A DNA stretch of 64,000 nt from Porifericola rhodea. GTDB taxonomy: Bacteria; Bacteroidota; Bacteroidia; Cytophagales; Cyclobacteriaceae. How positions within the stretch are numbered: the first letter of the stretch is position 1; each line of letters starts with the position of its first letter. The stretch is taken from the NCBI RefSeq assembly GCF_030506305.1, contig NZ_CP119421.1, forward strand, positions 3,984,501 through 4,048,500, in the 5' to 3' direction. This document shows positions 55,128 to 62,756 of this stretch, piece by piece. The translations under genes and the position numbers were made by a program. The notes beneath the pieces were generated by a model, which did not search any database, was not told the DNA's origin, and worked only from the letters and a program-made list of their open reading frames with translations.

Positions 55128-55153
55128 AAAAATGAGTAGTGTGTGTTTACTTA

Positions 55154-56632
55154 TTACTGGCTATATTCTTTAGCTACCTGCTCGGCTACCACCTTACCCG
55201 AAATAAGGGAGGGGGGAACACCAGGACCGGGTACTGTTAGCTGACCTGTATAAAATAAGTTGTTTATTTTCTTACTTTTTAAACTGGGCTTAAGTATTGC
55301 CGTCTGCATAAGTGTATTAGCCAGACCATAGGCATTACCCTTGTATGCGTTATAATCTTTTACAAAATCGTTGTGCGCGTAAGATCTTTTGTATACTACT
55401 GCTTCGCGTATGTTTTGTCCTGTATATTCTTCCAGCCTTTCCATAACTATGTTGTAGTACTTTTCTCTGATTTCCTCATTGTCTTTGAGGTCAGGAGCTA
55501 CCGGAATAAGGAAGAAAAGATTTTCGTGTCCGGGAGGAGCTACTGATTCATCAGTACGAGATGTGACAGAAAGATAGAATAAAGGTTTTTCCGGCCATTT
55601 TTTGTTTTCATAAATATCTGCTGCATGAGGTCCAAAATCTTCGTCAAAGAAAAGGTTATGGTGCTCCAGCATATCCAGCTTTTTGTTAATACCAACGTAA
55701 AATAGCAATGATGAAGGAGCCATTTTTCGGCTATCCCAATATTCGTCTGAATAGGAGCGGTATTGTTTTGGCAGCAGTTGTGTCTCTACATGATGGTAGT
55801 CGGCGCCGCTTACCACAACATCTGCTGTATAAGTTTCTGTACTGGTGTGTACTGCTGCGATACGGTTCTCTTGTATGTCAAAGCTTTTCACATCGGCGTT
55901 AAGTACCAGTTTTACTCCTTTATTGGTAGCCACTTTCATCATCCCTTCCACAATTTTGTGCATGCCACCCATAGGATACCAGGTACCTAGCTTAATATCA
56001 GCATAATTCATCAAACTGTAAAGTGCAGGAGTGTTTTGGGGTAGGGCTCCTAACAAAAGGATGGGAAACTCCATGATGCGAATGATACGATCGTTCTCAA
56101 AGAAGGAGCGGATGTGTTTGTGAAAAGATTTAAAGACATCCATTCTGGTGATGTCGTACAAAAGCTTAAGACTTAAAAATTCACTGACTGAGCGGCTAGG
56201 CTTATACACCAGGTTATTGATACCGACTTCATATTTATATGCTGCCTGCTCCAGAAATTTATCTAGCTGAATGCTGCTACCACTCTCCAGTGTATCAAAT
56301 AAATTTGCCAGCGCTTTAAACGACGCTGGCAAATCCATATAATCATCCTTGCCAAAAACAACTTTGTAGGATGGATCTAAACGTTTGAGGTTATAAAGGT
56401 CTGTGGTTTTATATCCAAAACTTTCAAAATATGAGTCAAATACATCTGGCATCCAATACCAGCTGGGGCCCATATCAAACGTGAATCCATCCTGAGAAAA
56501 AGATCGGGCTCTGCCGCCTGGCGAATTGTGCTTTTCAAGTAACGTTACTTCATATCCTCTATCTGCTAAACTTGTGGCGGCAGAAATACCAGAAAAACCC
56601 GATCCAATAACAATAATCTTATTCTTTTTCAT
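55154..56632 (-). CDS. crtI: Phytoene desaturase CrtI
   Basis: A 492-residue flavoprotein that desaturates phytoene to lycopene. The FAD-binding N terminus reads VIGSGFSGISAATSLADRG. The C-terminal signature is YTGQLTVPGPGVPPSLISGK. The chain length and the FLIPVAPDL segment fit CrtI; CrtD-type (1-hydroxy-neurosporene desaturase) and CrtN are relatives, so a dual role in 3,4-desaturation cannot be excluded. It is 14 bp after the sigma factor gene. Confidence 0.93.
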   Translation of the reverse strand: MKKNKIIVIGSGFSGISAATSLADRGYEVTLLEKHNSPGGRARSFSQDGFTFDMGPSWYWMPDVFDSYFESFGYKTTDLYNLKRLDPSYKVVFGKDDYMDLPASFKALANLFDTLESGSSIQLDKFLEQAAYKYEVGINNLVYKPSRSVSEFLSLKLLYDITRMDVFKSFHKHIRSFFENDRIIRIMEFPILLLGALPQNTPALYSLMNYADIKLGTWYPMGGMHKIVEGMMKVATNKGVKLVLNADVKSFDIQENRIAAVHTSTETYTADVVVSGADYHHVETQLLPKQYRSYSDEYWDSRKMAPSSLLFYVGINKKLDMLEHHNLFFDEDFGPHAADIYENKKWPEKPLFYLSVTSRTDESVAPPGHENLFFLIPVAPDLKDNEEIREKYYNIVMERLEEYTGQNIREAVVYKRSYAHNDFVKDYNAYKGNAYGLANTLMQTAILKPSLKSKKINNLFYTGQLTVPGPGVPPSLISGKVVAEQVAKEYSQ

Positions 56633-56646
56633 TCATTTAATGGACA

Positions 56647-57159
56647 CTACTCCTTAACGGCGTAGTTCTTCAATGTAGATTTTAGCTCTTTTCTAGCAAT
56701 GTGAATTCTGTTTTTTACAGTCCCGATAGGAATGCTTAAACGATCTGCAATTTCATGATATTTAAATCCACGATAGTGCATCATGAAAGGCGTTTTATAC
56801 GCATCGTCAAGTTTAGTAATTGCACCTTTAATATCACGCATTGCAAAGCTAGAGTAGGCCTGATTTTCTGTAACGCTACTGGTACTGTTGATATAGTGCA
56901 GGTTATCAGTAGTATCGATAAATGTATTGCGGCGCACCATTCTCTGATAATTAGTGATGAAGGTGTTTTTCATAATGGTATACAACCAAGCCTTAAGGTT
57001 AGTACCGTCAGTAAATTTGTCGCGATTTGTAAAGGCTTTCAAGATTGTTTCCTGAAGCAAATCATTTGCTTCTTCCATGTCCTTAGTAAGTTTAAGAGCA
57101 AAAGGCTTTAAAGACTTAGACATTTTGTCGAGCGAGTAACTGAATTCAAGTGCTGTCAT
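56647..57159 (-). CDS. ECF sigma factor heading the carotenoid operon
   Basis: A 170-residue ECF sigma-70. Region 2 is NDLLQETILKAFTNRDKF with the conserved Trp of KAWLYTIMKNTFI; region 4 is MMHYRGFKYHEIADRLSIPIGTVKNRI. No anti-sigma gene is adjacent. Because it is first in the operon with crtI-crtB-ispH-crtW, it probably directs transcription of its own operon and of the other pigment genes, perhaps under the CarH-like repressor encoded upstream. In several other bacteria ECF factors and CarH/LitR proteins act in one light-induction pathway. Confidence 0.9.
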   Translation of the reverse strand: MTALEFSYSLDKMSKSLKPFALKLTKDMEEANDLLQETILKAFTNRDKFTDGTNLKAWLYTIMKNTFITNYQRMVRRNTFIDTTDNLHYINSTSSVTENQAYSSFAMRDIKGAITKLDDAYKTPFMMHYRGFKYHEIADRLSIPIGTVKNRIHIARKELKSTLKNYAVKE

Positions 57160-57558
57160 GATTAAAAAATTTGCTTGGTTTTGTTTAAGATGATGTCTAC
57201 TAACATTAAACGTAAACAGAAAAAAATGTTTAACAAATTAAGAATAAAAATTAAACAAAGTAAAAATTGGCTATAAATTAAGTTTAAAAAATGCCTGTAA
57301 ACAGACACGGATAGCCGATTTTGTTAAGATTTAAGTTAATAGATTCTTCTGAAAAAATAAAATAAAAAAATAAATTGTTTATTGATTTTAGCTAGAAAGA
57401 TGAACAAGTTAATAGAAACTTGTAGACTTTAAAAAATTGCCCATAACGAAAAGAATAAGATTAAAAAGTAAACAACTGCGTGTTTAGTTCAAGTATACGT
57501 AGAAAAAATGAATATGTTTAACAGATATAGAAATTTCCTGTACAGTTTAGTGCGTATT
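57160..57558. promoter_or_regulatory. Regulatory region of the sigma-crtIB-ispH-crtW operon
   Basis: About 400 bp of AT-rich sequence between the CarH-like gene and the sigma gene (both minus strand). It holds a set of related boxes: TGTTTAACA at 57227-57235 and 57515-57523, CTGTAAACAG (a near-perfect palindrome) at 57295-57304, GTAAACAG at 57212-57219 and GTAAACAAC at 57469-57477. These TGTTTAnA/TnTAAACA half-sites are candidate operators for the MerR/B12 regulator or sigma-factor promoters. Confidence 0.4.
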
Positions 57559-58464
57559 TTAATTAGATGAGACTTTCTGAAGCTTATTGTTTTCTACAAA
57601 TTGCACTATGTGGTCTATACGGGCAAAAATCTTAATGTTGTCAGGAGTTTTTAAGTTCTGCCCAATTACCTGATAGCCACTTAGCAAAATTTGAGTGTCC
57701 TTAAAAGTTTTAGATAACTTATCCATATAATCTTCTACCTGATCCGAAGATGGGCTGGTAGTGAAAATAGTAAGGATAAAATCTGGCCGGTGTACATTAT
57801 TTACGGATACCAGATCCTCAAAAGGAAGGTTTTGCCCGAGATAAATAACTTTATTATGTCTCGCTTTAATTAGGTAACATAAGAAGAGAAGAGTGATCTC
57901 ATGCAGTTCCCCTTCCGGAAGGTAGAGCAGATACTTATGCTGACTTTCAGCATTAGAAACGAACTGTCCGTCAATAGCTACAATTAGCTTTTGGCGAATC
58001 AGGTTGGTGATAAAATGTTCCTGAGAAGGATTGATTGATCCCGTTTGCCACAGCACACCAATTTTAGAAAGAAAGGGGTAAATCACATTAATCATAGTGC
58101 TTTCAAAACCCAGCTTTAAAATGTTGGTAGACATGATTTTTTCAAAGCGATCTTCATCAAGATCAATCATGGCCAGGGTAAGTGCATGTATCTGGTCTGG
58201 GTAGCGTAGATTTCTTTCGGTAAGCCGCAGTACTTCGTTAAGCATGTCTTCGTCGCTCATTCCGGCGATTTTGGAAATCTTGAAACCATTATCTTTCAGA
58301 AGGGCAATATTCAGTACCAGCTTCAGATCTTTGTCATCGTAATAGCGTATGTTGGTTTCGGTACGCTTAGGAATAATAAACTGATAACGTTGCTCCCATA
58401 TTCTTAGGGTATGGGCTTTAATTCCAGATAGTTGTTCAAGATCACGGATTGAATAATTGCTCAC
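57559..58464 (-). CDS. CarH/LitR-type MerR regulator with B12-binding light-sensor domain
   Basis: A 301-residue regulator. Residues 1-75 are a MerR winged helix (YSIRDLEQLSGIKAHTLRIW, RYYDDKDL). Residues about 90-165 are a four-helix B12-cap with the CarH signature W139-x9-E149-H150 (WQTGSINPSQEH). Residues about 175-290 are a cobalamin Rossmann domain with E186-L-H188, where H188 is the expected lower cobalt ligand, and VIYLGQNLP. In Thermus CarH the same set (Trp131, Glu141, His142, His177) gives a dark tetramer that represses and a light-split monomer that releases DNA. This protein should therefore control the carotenoid genes by light and adenosylcobalamin. It lies in line with crtZ, 23 bp upstream of it. 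Confidence 0.9.
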   Translation of the reverse strand: MSNYSIRDLEQLSGIKAHTLRIWEQRYQFIIPKRTETNIRYYDDKDLKLVLNIALLKDNGFKISKIAGMSDEDMLNEVLRLTERNLRYPDQIHALTLAMIDLDEDRFEKIMSTNILKLGFESTMINVIYPFLSKIGVLWQTGSINPSQEHFITNLIRQKLIVAIDGQFVSNAESQHKYLLYLPEGELHEITLLFLCYLIKARHNKVIYLGQNLPFEDLVSVNNVHRPDFILTIFTTSPSSDQVEDYMDKLSKTFKDTQILLSGYQVIGQNLKTPDNIKIFARIDHIVQFVENNKLQKVSSN

Positions 58465-58487
58465 TTTAATGGACTTTAATAAACAGG

Positions 58488-58937
58488 CTATTTACGTTTG
58501 CTGAAGTATTTAAAAGGTACGATCAGTAACCCGAAAGATACTGAGCCGTCTCTCTGATTAGATTTATGATGGTCTCTATGGGCTTTGGCTATTCCATTCC
58601 AGTATTTTCCACTTGGCTTCTGCTTTGATTTAATTCGTCTATGAATCAAGATATCGTGCAGAAGAAAGTAAGAAAACCCATATGCAGTAATTCCCAAACC
58701 TAACCAAAATCTATAATCTAGCGAATTTACACCTAATATGATAAGAACTACCGCAGCTGTGCCAAAAATTAAAGAAAATACATCGTTCAATTCAAAGAAG
58801 CCTTTGGTAGCAGTATGATGTGTTTTATGAATACTCCAAAGTGGGCCATGCATGATATATTTATGAATAAACCACGAGAAGAATTCCATGCCCACAAAGC
58901 CCAACAAAAAAAATACTATGCTGCTTAATACATTCAT
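58488..58937 (-). CDS. crtZ: Beta-carotene hydroxylase CrtZ
   Basis: 149 residues from ATG 58937; an in-frame start eight codons earlier adds a hydrophilic MCNKCLLS. A membrane di-iron hydroxylase with the clusters HKYIMHG, HKTHH, HDILIHRR and HRDHH, adding a 3-hydroxyl to a beta ring. Four hydrophobic helices surround them. It follows the cruF-like gene by 42 bp and precedes the CarH-like gene by 23 bp on the same strand. Confidence 0.92.
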   Translation of the reverse strand: MNVLSSIVFFLLGFVGMEFFSWFIHKYIMHGPLWSIHKTHHTATKGFFELNDVFSLIFGTAAVVLIILGVNSLDYRFWLGLGITAYGFSYFLLHDILIHRRIKSKQKPSGKYWNGIAKAHRDHHKSNQRDGSVSFGLLIVPFKYFSKRK

Positions 58938-58979
58938 GCTTAGTAAACATTTATTACACAAATATGTTAGGGATTCTTT

Positions 58980-59654
58980 TTAAATGGTAGTTTGTAGAAC
59001 AATAAAAAAAATAGCCTGTACAAGAAGTACAAATTTAGCTAGAGAATTTTCTTTTTTAAATATGAGCAGATGAAAGGCAAATTGTAAGAAAAGCGCTACT
59101 ATAAACCAACCAAAATAGTTTTGTGTAGGTATAATTCCATCAGCCCAGTCCCAAAAGTCCAGTTTTATAGCAACCGGTTCAATGAGCATATCCAGCAACA
59201 CCATTAGTGTAGCACCCAGCAGACTTTTTAAAACCACATGAATTTTAAGCCTGCTTACAAGGCTGCCACTCGCGTATACCAGTATCAGCCAGTTAACACC
59301 AATAATCAGTGGAACTTGCCATACTTGGAAGCCCAGGGTATTGCCATAGGCGTAGCTTCCAAAAATAAATTCAGTATGCACACCAAGAACTTCTACAAAG
59401 TAGCCGCAGAAGTAAGTAATAATATTGAATAGCCAGAATGAAGCATTCCAGTCGGTATGAAAGTACAATAGGAGAGATACCGTAAGGAGTAGATTAATAG
59501 GTGTAGCAGCCTCAAAATAAGGTCTGCTAGCAGGGTATATTAAACCTAGCGCACCAAAAAAATGTACTACTGCTAAGGTGCTAACCGCTAATTTTAATTT
59601 TTTAGAATAACGAATTGAGTTGTTTGCTGGAGCCTGATTAAAGATAATGGACAT
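58980..59654 (-). CDS. CruF-like carotenoid biosynthesis protein (DUF422/PF04240 type)
   Basis: A 224-residue membrane protein with about six helices. Signatures are GYFVEVLGVHTEFIFGSYAYG, VPLIIGVNWLILVY and DMLIEPVAIKLDFW, which match the CruF/DUF422 family; CruF hydrates the 1',2' double bond of gamma-carotene to the 1'-hydroxy product. Lycopene cyclases of the CrtYcd type are different and do not show these segments. It is the first gene of the cruF-crtZ-carH set. Monocyclic keto-hydroxy carotenoids such as flexixanthin of Cytophagales need this hydratase plus CrtW and CrtZ. Confidence 0.82.
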   Translation of the reverse strand: MSIIFNQAPANNSIRYSKKLKLAVSTLAVVHFFGALGLIYPASRPYFEAATPINLLLTVSLLLYFHTDWNASFWLFNIITYFCGYFVEVLGVHTEFIFGSYAYGNTLGFQVWQVPLIIGVNWLILVYASGSLVSRLKIHVVLKSLLGATLMVLLDMLIEPVAIKLDFWDWADGIIPTQNYFGWFIVALFLQFAFHLLIFKKENSLAKFVLLVQAIFFIVLQTTI

Positions 59655-59706
59655 AAACTTAGTTGAACTCAGTATTGAGACCGAATATTAACTAATTATT
59701 ATGACC

Positions 59707-60060
59707 TTATTGTTTTTGCTCTTCTAATAGTTTTTTAAATGTCTTAAATTCTTTCTGGCTGGCCAATGCTATTAGACGGATGTATACCGTATCTGGAATC
59801 TGTTCAGGGGTATAATATTTAGTTAGTGACTTGTACCAATTCGCTAGCGCTTCTTCAGTTTCTAGCTGGTTCAAAGATGACAAAAACAATGCTTCTAGTG
59901 CATCTTTTTCTTTAGTAGCCAGATGAGCATTCATGTGTTTGTCTAGTTCCTTTCCGATAATACGTTCTTTTTCGGTAGAACCCTCTGAGTACATTCCTTT
60001 AATAGGGTGTACACGGCTACAGATCTCATTAAAAATTGCGGTAAGCTCTTTTCTTTTCAT
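59707..60060 (-). CDS. Hypothetical helical protein
   Basis: A 117-residue soluble, mostly helical protein I do not recognise. It opens MKRKELTAIFNEICSRVHPI and has the segment EGSTEKERIIGKELDKHMNAHL, then a Lys/Glu-rich helix to the end (KEFKTFKKLLEEQKQ). No signal peptide, membrane helix or metal motif. It lies 52 bp upstream of the CruF-like start on the same strand, so it may lead the carotenoid transcript, but no role is evident. Confidence 0.55.
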   Translation of the reverse strand: MKRKELTAIFNEICSRVHPIKGMYSEGSTEKERIIGKELDKHMNAHLATKEKDALEALFLSSLNQLETEEALANWYKSLTKYYTPEQIPDTVYIRLIALASQKEFKTFKKLLEEQKQ

Positions 60061-60167
60061 TTGGTCTTTTCTGTTGTATTTATTCTATAAACTAATAAAC
60101 ACAGAATTTGCCAAAGTTGCTGAAAAGAGTGGGTGCTATTAGGGTAAGTGGATGTAATAAATTAAAA

Positions 60168-60195
60168 AAACTACACCCGTATAGGAGTGTAGTTT
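60168..60195 (-). terminator. Terminator after lipA
   Basis: AAACTACAC (60168-60176) and GTGTAGTTT (60187-60195) form a 9-bp stem; on the minus strand the stem is followed by a run of T (complement of 60164-60170). Confidence 0.7.
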
Positions 60196-60223
60196 TGTAT
60201 AATTCTAATGTGAGTTCCTTAGT

Positions 60224-61105
60224 CTAAACGTTTACATGCTTTTCTGCATGATAAGAAGAACGTACCAAAGGACCAGACTCTACATATTTTATTCCTCTTC
60301 TTAAGCCTTCTTCTCTAAAATGATCAAACTTATCAGGGTGAACAAACTCTGCTACCTCTATATGCATTTTAGTAGGTTGAAGGTACTGTCCAAGAGTTAA
60401 CACATCTAAGCCATGAGCTACAAGATCATCCATAGCTTTGTAAACTTCATCATCAGTTTCGCCGAGCCCAAGCATAATACCTGATTTACTACGCTTACCG
60501 TAATCTTTGATCTTTTGAAGCTGCTCAAGACTTCGGTTATATTTTGCCTGAGGTCTTACTCTGCGGTAAAGCCTTTCTACAGTCTCCATATTATGCGAAA
60601 CTACTTCTTGACCAGCATCAATCATACGATACAAAGCCTCCCAATTACCTTTTACATCAGGTATAAGGGTTTCAATAGTAGTTTCCGGGCTCAGACGCTT
60701 GGTTTCTTTTACGGTCTGGTACCAGATTTCTGCACCACGATCTTTCAGTTCATCTCGGTTTACCGAAGTGATAACAGCATGCTTTACGCCCATCAATTTG
60801 ATAGCTTCAGCTACTCTGATAGGTTCTTCAGCATCGTATTCGGGTGGTCGCCCGGTAGCTACTGCACAAAAAGTACAGCTACGGGTACATACATTACCTA
60901 AAATCATAAAGGTAGCAGTACCGCGGCCCCAGCACTCTCCCATATTAGGGCAGTTACCGCTTTCACAGATCGTATGTAATTTATATTTATCTACCAGCTT
61001 ACGAACATTCGCATACTCTTTACCAACTGGGAGTTTAACTCTGAGCCAGTCAGGTTTGCGTGTTTTTTTGGTAGCTTCTTCGGGTATTACAGGTAATTCT
61101 ATCAT
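60224..61105 (-). CDS. lipA: Lipoyl synthase
   Basis: A 293-residue radical-SAM enzyme that inserts two sulfurs into octanoyl groups on lipoyl domains. The auxiliary cluster cysteines are C47, C52 and C58 ([12 protein letters not shown]). The radical-SAM triad is C73, C77 and C80 (CTRSCTFC). The C-terminal RSSYHAEKH holds the serine that ligates the auxiliary cluster. Monocistronic with its own terminator. Confidence 0.97.
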   Translation of the reverse strand: MIELPVIPEEATKKTRKPDWLRVKLPVGKEYANVRKLVDKYKLHTICESGNCPNMGECWGRGTATFMILGNVCTRSCTFCAVATGRPPEYDAEEPIRVAEAIKLMGVKHAVITSVNRDELKDRGAEIWYQTVKETKRLSPETTIETLIPDVKGNWEALYRMIDAGQEVVSHNMETVERLYRRVRPQAKYNRSLEQLQKIKDYGKRSKSGIMLGLGETDDEVYKAMDDLVAHGLDVLTLGQYLQPTKMHIEVAEFVHPDKFDHFREEGLRRGIKYVESGPLVRSSYHAEKHVNV

Positions 61106-61210
61106 ACAACTAATCGCTCTAACTATAGTCGGTGTAATATTATCTTAATCAGAAACAAAGAAAGGGGTTTAATGATTCGACTGCAAGCAAAGTGAACGCT
61201 AAAGTGCTTA

Positions 61211-61951
61211 TTACTTACGGCTTCCGTAGAACAGCATAATAAACGCTGAAGGAAAAATTCTTCTTGGATTGGAAACAGGAACGATATCAACTTCCTGGCT
61301 AAATGCTTCTAGCTGAAATCCAGCCTCAAAACCGGTAACATCGTTTTTGAATGTGCCAAACTCAAAAGCCAGAGAAGCTTTTACATTTGCGCCTATTGCC
61401 ACAGTAGACTCACAAAATCCTTTTAAAAATGGACCAGAACCTATAATTCTTCCAGCTTCAAGATCACTGGTATAGGGGCGGACTACCGTACGGTTGTTAG
61501 GTTCGGCGTATTGTACATAGTAGGGCATAAGTATACCAACACTTGGGCCTCCAGCCAAAATAGCATTGACCTGAACACCCTGTTGAGGTGCTTTTTTAAA
61601 TACCACCCACTCACGGCCATATTGGGGACGCACAGAAAACAGATAGTTTGTTTTGCCTAATATGAATGTGTTGCCACTGGTACGCGATACTCGCCTTAAT
61701 TCTTTAGGGTGTTTTACATTAACAATTTCTAGCCCGAATGTTTGAAAGCGTTTGTTTTCTATAACCCGACTAAATTTGATAGCTCCCCCGGCAATCAGTC
61801 CAGAGTTAGTGTTTTTACTAATTCCCCAGATAAATTCGCGACTGTAAGAGTAGGTATCATCCTGTTGTTGTGCCATAGCGGTGCCAGTAGCCAACAAACA
61901 AATCAGTGTAAATATGAACCGTATATTATTTTTGTTAATTTCCGCACCCAT
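61211..61951 (-). CDS. Exported beta-barrel-like hypothetical protein
   Basis: 246 residues from ATG 61951; an in-frame start eight codons earlier would bury the signal. The signal peptide ends near TGTAMAQ. The mature chain alternates hydrophobic and polar residues and ends in an aromatic-rich stretch (PSAFIMLFYGSRK), as in small outer-membrane barrels, but the last residue is not aromatic. I do not recognise the family. It is 105 bp upstream of lipA and divergent from the OsmC gene. Confidence 0.7.
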   Translation of the reverse strand: MGAEINKNNIRFIFTLICLLATGTAMAQQQDDTYSYSREFIWGISKNTNSGLIAGGAIKFSRVIENKRFQTFGLEIVNVKHPKELRRVSRTSGNTFILGKTNYLFSVRPQYGREWVVFKKAPQQGVQVNAILAGGPSVGILMPYYVQYAEPNNRTVVRPYTSDLEAGRIIGSGPFLKGFCESTVAIGANVKASLAFEFGTFKNDVTGFEAGFQLEAFSQEVDIVPVSNPRRIFPSAFIMLFYGSRK

Positions 61952-62000
61952 ATCATTAAAAGTAAGCAAATACAATTAAACCGCAAATATATAAACGAAG

Positions 62001-62405
62001 ATGATTACTATTAAGTCTACTTACTCTGGAGAATTACGAACAGAAAATATTCATATCAAGTCTCAGGAAAAAGTCATTACAGATGCACCTACAGACAATA
62101 ATGGTAGAGGAGAAGCATTTTCCCCAACTGACTTGGTATGTGCTTCTTTGTGCAGTTGCATGATGACAATTATGGGTATAAGAGCACAGAAAAATGATAT
62201 TTCTCTGGAAGGTCTGGAAGCTGACGTCACCAAGGTGATGGCTTCAAGTCCTCGTAAAATCTCAAAAATAAAAATTGAATTTCGTCTTAAAAAAACGAAT
62301 GCCACCGACTCACAGATTGCTATGCTGAAAGATGCAGCACTGACTTGTCCGGTGGCTTTAAGCTTAAACCCTGATATTAAACAGGATGTTTCTTTTAATT
62401 TCTAA
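62001..62405 (+). CDS. OsmC-family peroxidase-like protein
   Basis: A 134-residue protein of the OsmC/Ohr fold. The active cysteines are in DLVCASLCSC (C47, C51, C53) and LTCPVALSL. Ohr-type pairs of cysteines reduce organic hydroperoxides with lipoyl or thiol partners. The extra cysteine (three in the first motif) is unusual. It converges with no gap on the YtxJ gene, which also belongs to thiol redox defence. Confidence 0.85.
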   Translation: MITIKSTYSGELRTENIHIKSQEKVITDAPTDNNGRGEAFSPTDLVCASLCSCMMTIMGIRAQKNDISLEGLEADVTKVMASSPRKISKIKIEFRLKKTNATDSQIAMLKDAALTCPVALSLNPDIKQDVSFNF

Positions 62406-62750
62406 TTAAGCAAGTTTGGCAGCCTGCTCATTAATTTCTCTGTAAGAAATCCCCATGTGCGAATTATCATAGACGCATTTTCCGTCCTTGATAATAAGTA
62501 CCTGGGGAGACTGATGGGTTATATTGAAGGTAGAAGCTACCTCATTAGAAATGTCTCTGTTTTTAATCAGATCCAGAAAGTAAGCTTGAATGTTTGCCTC
62601 ATCAGTTTTCCAGTCACGCTCCAATCTATTTAACGCCATACTACTTATACTACAGCGTGTACTGTGCTTAAAAATAAGTATTGGCTGTAGGTTAGACTTT
62701 TCTTTAATTTCTTGTAGAGTATCTACTTTATCTAGCTTATTCCAGTTCAT
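62406..62750 (-). CDS. ytxJ: YtxJ-type monothiol bacilliredoxin-like protein
   Basis: A 114-residue thioredoxin-fold protein. The active site is HSTRCSISS with a single cysteine at 33, matching the YtxJ family (also called bacilliredoxin-like), which occurs in bacteria that make bacillithiol and is expected to reduce mixed bacillithiol disulfides. It follows the basic repeat-protein gene by 6 bp, so it is in an operon with it. Presence implies a bacillithiol system elsewhere in the genome. Confidence 0.88.
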   Translation of the reverse strand: MNWNKLDKVDTLQEIKEKSNLQPILIFKHSTRCSISSMALNRLERDWKTDEANIQAYFLDLIKNRDISNEVASTFNITHQSPQVLIIKDGKCVYDNSHMGISYREINEQAAKLA

Positions 62751-62756
62751 AAGAGT

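Noticed and set aside
58980-59654. A heterodimer-type lycopene cyclase (CrtYcd)
   Set aside because: The length and the VEVLGVHTEFIFG and LIEPVAIKLDFW segments fit the CruF/DUF422 family instead.
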